A stretch of DNA of 64,000 nucleotides, taken from the NCBI RefSeq assembly GCF_002813295.1, contig NZ_PHUE01000001.1, positions 4,216,001-4,280,000 of the forward strand, written 5' to 3'. Position numbers and translations under genes: made by a program. Below the pieces are notes generated by a model, which made no database searches, was not told where the DNA came from, and worked only from the letters and a program-made list of their open reading frames with translations. This DNA is from Flavobacterium sp. 5 (GTDB lineage: Bacteria > Bacteroidota > Bacteroidia > Flavobacteriales > Flavobacteriaceae). This document shows, in pieces, positions 8,889 through 16,880 of the stretch; positions within the stretch are counted from its first letter, which is position 1, and every line of letters begins with the position of its first letter.

Positions 8889-9814
8889 TGAGCGTAGTTT
8901 CAGTAAAGCATATTAATAAAAGTTATGCCAAGCAAAAAGCGCTGGATGATATTTCATTTGAGGTAGGTTCCGGCGAAATATTTGGCATCATTGGACCAGA
9001 TGGAGCAGGAAAAACGACCTTGTTTCGTATTCTGACTACTCTTTTATTACCGGACAGTGGACAAGCTTCTGTAGTTGACTTAGATGTTGTAAAAGATTTT
9101 AAAGAAATACGTAATCATGTTGGATATATGCCTGGGCGATTCTCTTTATATCAGGACTTAACCGTAGAAGAGAATCTTACTTTTTTTGCAACTGTTTTTA
9201 ATACCACTATTGAAGAAAATTACCATCTTATAAAAGATATTTACGAACAAATTGAACCTTTCAAAGACAGAAAAGCTGGTGCTTTATCAGGTGGAATGAA
9301 ACAAAAATTGGCACTGAGTTGTGCTTTGATTCATAAACCATCAGTTTTGTTTCTGGATGAACCAACTACTGGAGTGGATCCCGTTTCCCGAAAAGAATTT
9401 TGGGATATGCTCAAAAGGCTGCAACAACAAGGAATTGCTATTTTGGTTTCTACGCCGTATATGGATGAAGCCACATTGTGCAACAGGATTGCCCTTATCA
9501 CCGATGGGAAAATCTTAAAAATTGATTCTCCCAAAAATATAATTAAACAGTTTGATAAAATTTTATGGGCAGTTCAAAGTAGTAATATGCACACTCTTTT
9601 GTATGATGTTAGGTCGAATAAAAATGTACTCAGTTGTTTTGCGTTTGGAGAAAATCTTCACGTTACCATTGCAAATGAAGACTATTCGATGGATGAGTTA
9701 ACACAGTTTCTAACAGAAAAAGGACATTCAGAAATCCATATTGAACCAATTGAAGCTACTATTGAAGATTGCTTTATGGATTTAGGCAATGATATTAAGA
9801 CCACAGCCGTATGA
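8888..9814 (+). CDS. ABC transporter ATPase, YbhF N-half type
   Basis: 308 residues, one nucleotide-binding domain plus a C-terminal extension of about 90 residues. Walker A is GPDGAGKTT (36-44), the signature is canonical LSGGMKQ (about 134-140) and Walker B is VLFLDEP. The H-loop, however, reads STPYMDE with P190 where the catalytic switch histidine belongs. The N-terminal half of fused YbhF proteins shows the same substitution. It should pair with the second ATPase, which overlaps it by four bases. Together they energise the two ABC-2 permeases further down. Confidence 0.88.
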   Translation: MSVVSVKHINKSYAKQKALDDISFEVGSGEIFGIIGPDGAGKTTLFRILTTLLLPDSGQASVVDLDVVKDFKEIRNHVGYMPGRFSLYQDLTVEENLTFFATVFNTTIEENYHLIKDIYEQIEPFKDRKAGALSGGMKQKLALSCALIHKPSVLFLDEPTTGVDPVSRKEFWDMLKRLQQQGIAILVSTPYMDEATLCNRIALITDGKILKIDSPKNIIKQFDKILWAVQSSNMHTLLYDVRSNKNVLSCFAFGENLHVTIANEDYSMDELTQFLTEKGHSEIHIEPIEATIEDCFMDLGNDIKTTAV

Positions 9815-10548
9815 AAGTAATTGAAGTAAATAATCTTGTAAAACGTTTTGGCGCATTCACTGCTGTCAATCAAATATCTCTTGAAGTAGAGCAAGGCGAA
9901 ATATTTGGTTTTCTAGGAGCCAACGGAGCAGGTAAAACTACCGCAATGCGCATGTTATGTGGATTAAGCATACCGACCGAAGGCAGCGGAATTGTTGCAG
10001 GTTTTGATATCAAAAAAGAGCCTGAAATGATTAAGAAGAATATCGGTTATATGAGTCAGAAGTTTTCTTTGTACAACGATTTAAAAGTCTGGGAAAACAT
10101 TCGATTGTTTGCCGGTATTTATGGAATGGATGAAAAAAGTATTGCTGACAAAACGGACAAATTATTGCACACTCTGAACTTTGAAAGTGAACGAAATACT
10201 TTGGTAAAAGATTTGCCATTGGGTTGGAAACAGAAATTAGCCTTTTCAGTATCGATATTTCATAATCCTAAAATTGTATTTCTGGATGAGCCAACAGGAG
10301 GAGTTGATCCTTTTACACGGCGACAGTTTTGGGAGCTTATTTATCAGGCTGCCGCCGATGGTATTACCGTTTTTGTGACAACACACTATATGGATGAAGC
10401 CGAATATTGCGACAGAGTTTCTATCATGGTTGATGGAAAAATTGAAGCTCTCGATACTCCCAAAAACCTCAAAAAACAGTTTGAAGCTGTAAGTATGGAT
10501 GAAGTTTTCCAGAAATTGGCACGTAAAGCAACACGTCAAGCGGATTAA
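9811..10548 (+). CDS. ABC transporter ATPase, YbhF C-half type
   Basis: 245 residues. Walker A is GANGAGKTT (36-44), Walker B is IVFLDEPTGG and the H-loop is canonical TTHYMDEAE with H192. The signature is degenerate: LPLGWKQ at about 135-141 instead of LSGGQ. The pattern is complementary to that of the upstream ATPase, so a heterodimer would have one consensus and one degenerate ATP site. In YbhF-like proteins these two halves are fused; here they are separate genes whose ATG and TGA overlap (ATGA). The gene is followed by 89 bases with a 14-bp triplicated repeat before the first permease. Confidence 0.88.
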   Translation: MKVIEVNNLVKRFGAFTAVNQISLEVEQGEIFGFLGANGAGKTTAMRMLCGLSIPTEGSGIVAGFDIKKEPEMIKKNIGYMSQKFSLYNDLKVWENIRLFAGIYGMDEKSIADKTDKLLHTLNFESERNTLVKDLPLGWKQKLAFSVSIFHNPKIVFLDEPTGGVDPFTRRQFWELIYQAAADGITVFVTTHYMDEAEYCDRVSIMVDGKIEALDTPKNLKKQFEAVSMDEVFQKLARKATRQAD

Positions 10549-10592
10549 AAGAAGTTGATAGTTAATGGTTGATAGTTGAAAGTCCAAAGGGA

Positions 10593-10634
10593 AAAATTCG
10601 TAATTCAAAATTCGTAATTCAAAATTCGTAAATT
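10593..10634. repeat. 14-bp tandem repeat, three copies
   Basis: AAAATTCGTAATTC occurs at 10593-10606 and 10607-10620, and AAAATTCGTAAATT at 10621-10634, directly before the permease ATG. Sequence of this kind is common as low-complexity spacer in flavobacterial operons. It may affect leader length by slippage. Confidence 0.85.
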
Positions 10635-10637
10635 AAA

Positions 10638-11744
10638 ATGAAGCAGTTTATAACATTTGTAAGAAAGGAATTTTATCACATTTTTCGGGATGCACGAACG
10701 ATGATGATTCTATTGTTGATGCCGATTATTCAAATTATTCTATTTGGATTTGCCATTACCACAGAAGTTAAAAATGCAAAAATTGCGATTTACGATCCTT
10801 CCAAAGATATTTCTACTCAACGAATTATTGAACGATTACAAGCCAGTGATTATTTTGAAGTAACCAGATATTTAAGCAGTTCTTCCGAATTGAACGAAGT
10901 TTTTAAGGATGGAAAAGTAGGTTTGGTTGTTGTATTCAGTGATAAATTTAATGAAACTCTGATGCATACAGGTAAGGCTCAAATACAATTACTTGCCGAT
11001 GCTACTGACCCAAATACAGCAACAACTTTGACTAATTATGCATCGGCTATCATTGGTAGTTATCAGCGAGATTTAATGTCGCAAACCAATATACCTTTTC
11101 AAATTATACCAGAAACAAAATTACTATACAATCCACAGATGAAAGGCGCTTATAATTTTGTTCCTGGTGTATTAGGGATGATATTGATGTTAATTTGTGC
11201 CATGATGACTTCTATCTCCATTGTTAGAGAAAAAGAACTGGGAACAATGGAAATACTACTCGTTTCGCCAATGAAACCAATCTATATCATTTTAGCGAAA
11301 GCTGTACCTTATTTTTTTATTTCCTGTGTGAATCTGGCAACTGTGCTACTTTTATCTGTTTTTGTGTTGGGTGTGCCTATTGCAGGGAGTTTGTTTTGGT
11401 TAATTATTGTTTGTTTAATTTTTATAGTTGTTTCGCTCTCTTTGGGACTTTTGGTTTCGACCATAACTGATACCCAACTGGCTGCAATGTTAGTTTCTGG
11501 GGTGGTTTTTTTGATGCCGGTAATGTTGCTCTCGGGAATGATGTTCCCAACGGAAAACATGCCAATTGTATTGCAATGGATATCGAATATTATTCCAGCC
11601 AAATGGTTCATCATTATTGTAAAAGACATAATGATAAAAGGGGTTGGAATAGGTTCGGTTTGGAAAGAAGTTCTGATACTTTGTGCGATGGCATTGGTAC
11701 TGATTATAGTTAGTTTGAAAAAATTTAAAATAAGACTGGAGTAA
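10638..11744 (+). CDS. ABC-2 type permease (YbhS-like)
   Basis: 368 residues of the ABC2_membrane_3 type. TM1 lies at about residues 20-42, then a large extracytoplasmic domain of about 130 residues, then five TM segments from about residue 175. The conserved REKELGTMEILLVSPM and MLLSGMMFPTENMP motifs of drug/solute exporters are present. It partners the next permease, whose ATG overlaps the TAA of this gene by one base. Substrate unknown; related systems export drugs, bile salts or chloride/sodium. Confidence 0.88.
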   Translation: MKQFITFVRKEFYHIFRDARTMMILLLMPIIQIILFGFAITTEVKNAKIAIYDPSKDISTQRIIERLQASDYFEVTRYLSSSSELNEVFKDGKVGLVVVFSDKFNETLMHTGKAQIQLLADATDPNTATTLTNYASAIIGSYQRDLMSQTNIPFQIIPETKLLYNPQMKGAYNFVPGVLGMILMLICAMMTSISIVREKELGTMEILLVSPMKPIYIILAKAVPYFFISCVNLATVLLLSVFVLGVPIAGSLFWLIIVCLIFIVVSLSLGLLVSTITDTQLAAMLVSGVVFLMPVMLLSGMMFPTENMPIVLQWISNIIPAKWFIIIVKDIMIKGVGIGSVWKEVLILCAMALVLIIVSLKKFKIRLE

Positions 11745-12865
11745 TGATGCTGAAATTTTTATTAGAGAAGGAATTCAAACAGATTCTGAGAAATTCATTC
11801 CTGCCAAGAATGATAATAGGCTATCCTCTCATGGCTATTTTGGTATTTCCATTGGCAGCCAATTTTGAGGTAAAGAATATTAATCTTTGTGTTGTTGATA
11901 ATGATCATAGTACGTATTCGAGACAATTGATTCAGAAGATTAGTTCGGGCGGGTATTTTAAATTGACCGAAGTTGCTACAGATTATAATCAGGGATTAAA
12001 AAGCATTGAAACCGATAAATCCGATATTGTTTTAGAGATACCATCACATTTTGAAAGAGACTTAGTGCGCAATCAAAATGCTAAATTGATGATTGCTGCC
12101 AATGCTGTTAACGGGACTAAAGGTGGTCTGGGGAGCGCTTATTTGTCAAGTGTTGTTGGAGATTTTTCGAATCAAGTTAGGAGTCAATGGATAAATCCTT
12201 CGCAAATGACATCTGGAAATAGTCCTATTATTGAGATTGTTCCTCAAAATAAATTCAACCCACATCTTAGTTATAGCATTTTTATGGTTCCTGCTTTGAT
12301 GGTAATGATACTTACGATGTTATGCGGTTTCCTTCCTGCATTAAATATAGTTGGGGAAAAGGAAAGTGGTACTATGGAACAAATAAATGTAACACCAGTA
12401 ACCAAAGGAATATTCATTTTAGCAAAATTAATACCTTATTGGATTATTGGGTTCATCGTGTTAACCATCAGTTTCGGAGTCGCCTATTTTGCTTATGGTT
12501 TAATACCTGCGGGAAATTTAGGAATCATTTATCTATTTGCAGCAATCTATATTTTGGGTGTTTCTGGTTTTGGATTAGTGATATCCAATTACTCCAATAC
12601 CATGCAACAAGCTATGTTTGTGGTGTTCTTCTTTATGCTTATTTTGATATTACTTAGTGGATTGTTTACGCCAGTAGAAAGTATGCCCCAATGGGCTCAA
12701 TTAATGACTACCATAAATCCATTAAAATACTTTATGCAGGTCATGCGTCTTGTTTACTTAAAAGGGAGCGGTATTTCGGAATTGGGCTCTCAACTCATCG
12801 CTCTTCTTAGTTTTGCTGTAGTTTTTAATACTCTGGCTATTTTGAGTTATAAGAAGAGTAATTGA
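11744..12865 (+). CDS. ABC-2 type permease (YbhR-like)
   Basis: 373 residues, same architecture as the preceding permease but clearly divergent. TM1 spans about residues 22-40, then an extracytoplasmic domain, then GEKESGTMEQINVTPV and five TM segments with ILLSGLFTPVESMPQW near the last. The two probably form a heterodimer. Either ATG (11744 or 11747) could start it; overlap with the preceding stop favours the first. It ends the export operon; no strong intrinsic terminator is obvious in the 240 bases that follow. Confidence 0.88.
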   Translation: MMLKFLLEKEFKQILRNSFLPRMIIGYPLMAILVFPLAANFEVKNINLCVVDNDHSTYSRQLIQKISSGGYFKLTEVATDYNQGLKSIETDKSDIVLEIPSHFERDLVRNQNAKLMIAANAVNGTKGGLGSAYLSSVVGDFSNQVRSQWINPSQMTSGNSPIIEIVPQNKFNPHLSYSIFMVPALMVMILTMLCGFLPALNIVGEKESGTMEQINVTPVTKGIFILAKLIPYWIIGFIVLTISFGVAYFAYGLIPAGNLGIIYLFAAIYILGVSGFGLVISNYSNTMQQAMFVVFFFMLILILLSGLFTPVESMPQWAQLMTTINPLKYFMQVMRLVYLKGSGISELGSQLIALLSFAVVFNTLAILSYKKSN

Positions 12866-13011
12866 TGAGGTTTTTTATGAATGAAAGTTGACTAGTATTG
12901 ACTAATTCTCTCAAAGTTAGGAATAACTTTATGATGGTTTATATAGGGGTTGCAGTTATCTGAAACCATTTATTTTTATAATTCAATTTTGAGTTTTTTC
13001 AAATTATTCTA

Positions 13012-13108
13012 CTTTTTTTTCCATTATGCACAAATTTACCAAGTACAAAACCAGCAGCAAATTTAGCCAAATGCCTAAATCTTGTGTAATGGCTATTATA
13101 AGTAGTTT
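13012..13108. repeat. Cassette-type repeat, degraded copy A
   Basis: From the T-run at 13012, CCATTATGCACAAATTTACC, then AAGTACAAAACC, AGCCAAATGCC and CTTGTG match the right two-thirds of copies B and C in order. The right arm is decayed (AAGTAG replaces GGCAGTAG) and the left arm is missing. It abuts the stop codon of the minus-strand gene at 13109, exactly as copies B and C abut theirs. Confidence 0.7.
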
Positions 13109-13723
13109 TTATTTTTCCTCTGCTATTTGTTCAACTAATTGAAGTCTTTTTACAATTGATTTTTTGGTTAAAATAGTTCCGGGAGACAAGACTGCATTGG
13201 CACCAATTTTTGAGTCATCACCAACGAGTGAACCAAACTTTTCAGAATTAGTTTCAATTACTTGAGAATTATAAAGAACTGAAATTTTCTTATGTTCTCT
13301 TTCGTTATAATGATTGGCAGATATTGACCCCGCTTCAAAATTGACGTTTCTACCAATAATGCTATTTCCTATGTAATTAAAATGGGCGATTGCTGTGTTT
13401 GAAAAAATAATGCTGTTTTTTATTTCACAACCGGGGCCAATTTTAACATTCCTATCTAAATAAATACCTTCTCTGAAATATGCATTAGCACCGATATGAC
13501 AATTTTCTGAAATGATCGCAGGCTTTTTTATAGTGACTCCATTTTCGATAACAGCTGATTTATGAATTGCAACGTTATCTGTAATTAGATAATCTTCATT
13601 CAAGTTTGAGATTGCGCTTTCAATTATGCTTTTTAAATCATTTGTAATATTCCAAGGTTGCATATTTTCCATATTTTTAAATATTCTGGAAAAGTCTTTA
13701 ATATAATCATCAATATTTATCAT
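13109..13723 (-). CDS. Left-handed beta-helix (hexapeptide) transferase-like protein
   Basis: 204 residues. After about 45 helical residues, hexapeptide repeats run from about residue 48 to 180: DNVAIHKSAVIENGVTIKKPAIISENCHIG, then GPGCEIKNSIIFSNTAIAHFNYIGNSIIG. The IAHFNYIGNSIIG segment resembles the GlmU C-terminal acetyltransferase region, where the His is catalytic. There is no N-terminal nucleotidyltransferase domain, so it is shorter than GlmU. It may be a sugar-nucleotide or small-molecule O/N-acyltransferase; the substrate is unknown. It is a lone gene, co-oriented with its two neighbours and separated from them by copies of the same repeat. Confidence 0.75.
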   Translation of the reverse strand: MINIDDYIKDFSRIFKNMENMQPWNITNDLKSIIESAISNLNEDYLITDNVAIHKSAVIENGVTIKKPAIISENCHIGANAYFREGIYLDRNVKIGPGCEIKNSIIFSNTAIAHFNYIGNSIIGRNVNFEAGSISANHYNEREHKKISVLYNSQVIETNSEKFGSLVGDDSKIGANAVLSPGTILTKKSIVKRLQLVEQIAEEK

Positions 13724-13895
13724 CTAAAAATTTATTTATGGATTCATAATTTTCTTACCACTTTTTTTGTCTCTGCGCTAAAATTGCCTATAATGTCAGT
13801 CTGTGAATAAACTCAAAAATACCCTCTGAGAATCGACTGTATGAGATTTTTCTCCGACAGGTCCGAATAGTTTCTTTTTTTTGATTTGTTTTCAC

Positions 13896-14030
13896 AGCCT
13901 GACGTTCTGGCGCTACAAGAGGTTTGGGATTAAAGAGGCGAGTTTTTTCTATTAGGTACAAATTTTACAAGTACAAAACCATCTTTAAATTCCGCCAAAT
14001 GCCCAAATATCTTGTAACGGTTGGCAGTAG
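13896..14030. repeat. Cassette-type palindromic repeat, copy B
   Basis: About 135 bp. The inner arms CGCTACAAGAGGTTTGGG (13911-13928) and, at the other end, CCCAAATATCTTGTAACGG (14002-14020) pair as an imperfect stem. The right outer arm GTTGGCAGTAG is intact, whereas the left outer arm is altered to GCCTGACG. It lies 5 bases from the stop of the next minus-strand gene (14036) and about 170 bases upstream of the start of the previous one. Confidence 0.85.
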
Positions 14031-14035
14031 TTTTT

Positions 14036-14596
14036 TTAGTTTTCAATTTTTACGATAATCTTTTTTTCAAAATTTCTATTATCAGAAGTGCTACAATTAA
14101 ACGTAACTTCATAATCTTCAGACGTAAATACACTTTCGCTTTTAAATTCTTGACTAAATAAAATTACTTTATTAGCGCCTTCGCTAAGACCTTCATATAT
14201 TTTTATTTGATTTTTTATTTCATCAATTTCAAATAAATTTTGATTTGCATTTATAATCAAATTTTTATATTTAAAAGGACGGTCAAATTTTAATGAATAT
14301 GTGTCTTCTAATATATCATTATCAATAGATTGACCTCCTGAAAAGGCATAGCATTTTTCTGACAACCCTAAATCAAGACTTGCCATAGACTGGTATTTAT
14401 ATCCAATTATAAAAATTATATCATTTTTTAATACGTCTGTTTTTGTAAAATAATTATAATTTTTTTCATTATTTAGGTTACTACCTGTTGCTCCGCTAAA
14501 TTCAATATCTGAAATGTAGTCATGCTCATTCAAACAACTTTGATTTACGACAATTAAAAAAAGATAAATTCCTATTATTTTAAGTATTTTTTTCAC
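14036..14596 (-). CDS. Putative lipoprotein of unknown function
   Basis: 186 residues if begun at the GTG at 14594-14596. That start gives a clean lipoprotein signal: KKILKIIGIYLFLIVVNQSC, cysteine at about residue 21. An in-frame TTG further upstream (14621-14623) would place the N-terminus inside the repeat arm and is unlikely. The mature part is polar, probably beta-rich, with one pair of cysteines far apart (EKCYAF and TFNCST). I recognise no family. It is the middle gene of the repeat-separated array, with repeat copy C immediately upstream and copy B 5 bases downstream. Confidence 0.6.
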   Translation of the reverse strand: MKKILKIIGIYLFLIVVNQSCLNEHDYISDIEFSGATGSNLNNEKNYNYFTKTDVLKNDIIFIIGYKYQSMASLDLGLSEKCYAFSGGQSIDNDILEDTYSLKFDRPFKYKNLIINANQNLFEIDEIKNQIKIYEGLSEGANKVILFSQEFKSESVFTSEDYEVTFNCSTSDNRNFEKKIIVKIEN

Positions 14597-14615
14597 TTCT
14601 AATTTTTTTAAAATT

Positions 14616-14753
14616 ACTGCCAACGTTCTGGCGCTACAAGAGGTTTGGGATTAAAGATGCGAGTTTTTTCCATTATGCACAAATTTTCCAAATACAAAAC
14701 CATTTTTAAATTGAGCCAAATGCCCAAATCGCTTGTAACGGTTTGTTGGCAGT
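14616..14753. repeat. Cassette-type palindromic repeat, copy C (most complete)
   Basis: 138 bp. The outer arms ACTGCCAAC (14616-14624) and GTTGGCAGT (14745-14753) are perfect inverted repeats. The inner arms CGCTACAAGAGGTTTGGG (from 14632) and CCCAAATCGCTTGTAACG (14723-14740) pair over about 15 of 18 positions. The middle (GAGTTTTTTCCATTATGCAC ... AATACAAAACC) is shared with copies A and B. On the minus strand the copy begins 16 bases after one stop codon and ends about 20 bases before the next start. Confidence 0.9.
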
Positions 14754-14769
14754 AGTTATTTTATTTCCA

Positions 14770-15630
14770 TTATTCTGTTTTGTATGCATAATAGGTTGGA
14801 TATTCTGTTTTTCGGACATTGGTAATTATATCAATGCAGTTTGTTTTAAAATTTTCTTCATATTCACTAACATTCATTTTTTCGCAACCGTCAATATTAC
14901 TTTGACTAATTCCAAAAAACAAACGTCCCGTGACTAACACTTCACTAATACTATCTATTTTAAAAATTGTATTTTTTTCATCAGCTTTTACTATTCGTAC
15001 TTTGGCAGTTGCTTCAGCTCTATATTCTGGAATATCAAAAGTAATAGTAAATAAACTATCAGTTTCTAAAATATTTGCCTCACTTGTTATTAAATTATTT
15101 AAGATTTGTTTTTTGCTAATTTGTATTGTGAATTCTTTTTCGGATTTAATTTTTACTTTTGCTTCTTGTCTTGGATTTGTATCTGCTAAAAATGAATATA
15201 TTGTTATTACTCCAATTAATGAATTTAGCGCAAAATTATTATTCTTATTCTCCTTTTGTTCTTCATTTTTTTTATGAAAATAATGATAGGAAATTGGTAA
15301 AATTGATAAAGCAATTAGGTCTGTTAAATCTACAGTTCTATGGAAAGCAAAGTCTGTAATTTTTGAAATAAACTTGATGAATTGTTCAGAAATTTCAAGT
15401 TTCCAAAAAATAAATAAAACAAAAGTGAAAATATAAATTTCTTTGGTTTTGTTAGTAAAGAAAACTGAAATAAAATATGGAAAAATAAATAAACCCGCAA
15501 AATCGGATAATTTTCCCGTCATAAAATTATGAAACTCATATTTTAAATAAAAATCATTTAAGAGCAATAAGAACAAACTCAAAATAAAATAATTCGCTGT
15601 AAATAGATTTAAATTTATTTTAGTTTTCAT
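14770..15630 (-). CDS. Membrane protein of unknown function
   Basis: 286 residues. Four or five hydrophobic segments lie in the first about 150 residues (around 12-28, 45-60, 65-80, 100-115, 133-148), with a FMTGKLSDFAGLFIFP motif between the first two. A polar C-terminal domain of about 135 residues follows, with two cysteines (DGCEKM, KTNCID). The GKLSDFAG motif recurs in uncharacterised bacterial membrane proteins, to my knowledge without an assigned function. It is the first gene, in transcription order, of the repeat-separated array. The sequence just before its start contains a single repeat arm, ATTACTGCCAAC. Confidence 0.6.
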   Translation of the reverse strand: MKTKINLNLFTANYFILSLFLLLLNDFYLKYEFHNFMTGKLSDFAGLFIFPYFISVFFTNKTKEIYIFTFVLFIFWKLEISEQFIKFISKITDFAFHRTVDLTDLIALSILPISYHYFHKKNEEQKENKNNNFALNSLIGVITIYSFLADTNPRQEAKVKIKSEKEFTIQISKKQILNNLITSEANILETDSLFTITFDIPEYRAEATAKVRIVKADEKNTIFKIDSISEVLVTGRLFFGISQSNIDGCEKMNVSEYEENFKTNCIDIITNVRKTEYPTYYAYKTE

Positions 15631-15663
15631 TTATTATTGTGTTTTTCGTTATTCTGCGGGATA

Positions 15664-15675
15664 ATTACTGCCAAC
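15664..15675. repeat. Isolated arm of the cassette repeat (array edge)
   Basis: ATTACTGCCAAC is identical to the left outer arm of copy C, but the inner arm does not follow. In the minus-strand reading this is the leading boundary of the first gene. One would expect a lone arm there if the repeats mark insertion points. Confidence 0.65.
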
Positions 15676-15876
15676 TCGTATATATGCGCCATAAAATAGT
15701 ATGTATACACTAATAATAGGCTAGCTTAACAAAGTTTTGTTTCGTTTTATTCTTAATTTCAAATATAGAAATATAAAATTACAAACCGCTACCCATTTTT
15801 TTTGCTTATTTCAGCCATTTTTGTGTTCTTCCCAGTAAAATAGGACTTTCGTAGAAAAACAATGCCCTGATACGAG

Positions 15877-16107
15877 CTTCCGTTGCCTACAAATTATCTT
15901 CCGCCCCCTACAAAAGATCTTCCGTCGCCTTCAAAAGGTCTTCCGTTGCCTACAAATTATCTTCCGTCGCCTTCAAAAGGTCTTCCGCTGCCTACAAATT
16001 ATCTTCCGCCTCCTTCAAAAGATCTTCCGTCGCTTACAAATTATCTTCCGCCTCCTTCAAACATGCTTCCGTGTCCTGCAAATGAGCTTCGGATAACTTC
16101 AAAAGGG
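15877..16107. repeat. 21-bp minisatellite, 11 units
   Basis: Eleven consecutive 21-bp units, each starting CTTCCG (the last CTTCGG). Two unit types mostly alternate: one ends ACAAATTAT and the other TCAAAAGGT/GAT. The plus strand stays open over the array (7-residue repeat LPxPTNY/LPxPSKG) but has no signal peptide, promoter or family. The minus strand has regular stops. I read it as non-coding. It ends 68 bases before a perfect terminator. Confidence 0.85.
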
Positions 16108-16174
16108 ATATTCTCCTTTTTAGCATATATAAGCTATTCATTAAGTATCTTTTTTTTAGTACGTAATAGATAAA

Positions 16175-16208
16175 AAAAAAGCCCTTAAAAATTTTTAAGG
16201 GCTTTTTT
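16175..16208. terminator. Bidirectional terminator of the histone gene
   Basis: A perfect 17-bp palindrome: A6 GCCCTTAAAAA followed by TTTTTAAGGGC T6, with essentially no separate loop. It lies 9 bases beyond the stop of the minus-strand histone gene. Confidence 0.88.
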
Positions 16209-16216
16209 GAAATAAA

Positions 16217-16393
16217 TTATTTTTTAGATTCTTCAACAGAAACTTTTCTAAATTCTTTTAGAAGTTTCTCAATTTCTAAACTTGATTTACGAGCTCTTGC
16301 TCCCGCAGCTTTTACACCTTTTTCAACAAGTGATTCTGATTCAGTTTTAAATGTTTCAATTTCCGCATTAATTTTTGCAACTAAGTCTTTCAT
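16217..16393 (-). CDS. Hc1-like bacterial histone H1 protein
   Basis: 58 residues starting MKDLVAKINAEIETFKTES, a Lys/Glu-rich helical protein with a central GVKAAGARARKSSLEIEKLL segment. It matches the short Hc1/histone H1-like proteins common in Flavobacteria, which bind DNA without sequence specificity and may compact the chromosome. The ATG at 16393 is preferred over an in-frame ATG 21 bases upstream because family members start MKDL. Single gene, closed by a strong terminator. Confidence 0.82.
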   Translation of the reverse strand: MKDLVAKINAEIETFKTESESLVEKGVKAAGARARKSSLEIEKLLKEFRKVSVEESKK

Positions 16394-16880
16394 GATAATT
16401 TTATTTAAATTCAAGGTTACAAAAATAGAAGATTACTACACATAAGCAAATAATTTAGTGTCAAATCTTACGCGAAGGAGTGCTTTTCCAACCGAATGAT
16501 GCTAACTGACGTACTAATCTGTTCACAATTAAGGCTAAACGGTTATGCTTGAAAATTACATTTTTGGTAAAAGCATTACGATATATGACTTGTATGTCAT
16601 TTGTTAGCGATAAAATAGGATTTAAAAAGAGATCCTTTATACCCAAATATCGAGCTTTTATGACATTTTTTAATAATTCAGCCTATTATTCTGTCAACTT
16701 TGAATAGCCAATTATTGGATTTAATTCGCTTAGGAAAACTAACTGAACTACTATTTGATAATCTGAAAATTAGATATAAGCTTGAAAGAATAGGCTATTG
16801 ATTTAATATAAGTGCCAATTAGCTTCCCAATATAAGTACAGCCTTAAATATACCAATTATTAACTTTAAAAAATGATATC
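16394..16880. other. Intergenic region before the oxidase cluster
   Basis: Nearly 490 bases with no gene I can support. A short minus-strand frame (16461-16646) has no recognisable family and no good start context. The promoter of the five-gene cluster probably lies in the last 150 bases, but I see no clear TAnnTTTG box. Confidence 0.4.

Noticed and set aside
14597..14623. Upstream TTG start for the lipoprotein gene
   Set aside because: It lies in the repeat arm and adds residues before the lipoprotein signal. The GTG at 14596 gives a clean signal.
13012..15675. Calling the repeats true integron attC sites
   Set aside because: The outer arms do not fit RYYYAAC/GTTRRRY and no integron integrase is visible, so only the cassette-like layout is claimed.
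15877..16107. CRISPR array
   Set aside because: Units are contiguous with no unique spacers of constant length, and no cas genes are present.
15883..16173. 96-codon plus-strand frame across the minisatellite
   Set aside because: Its open state follows from a 21-bp repeat unit. It has no signal, promoter, family or sensible composition and runs into unrelated residues after the array.
16461..16646. 61-codon minus-strand frame before the oxidase cluster
   Set aside because: Reads partly protein-like but has no recognisable family, no start context and no neighbour to support it. It could be a relic but I cannot show it.
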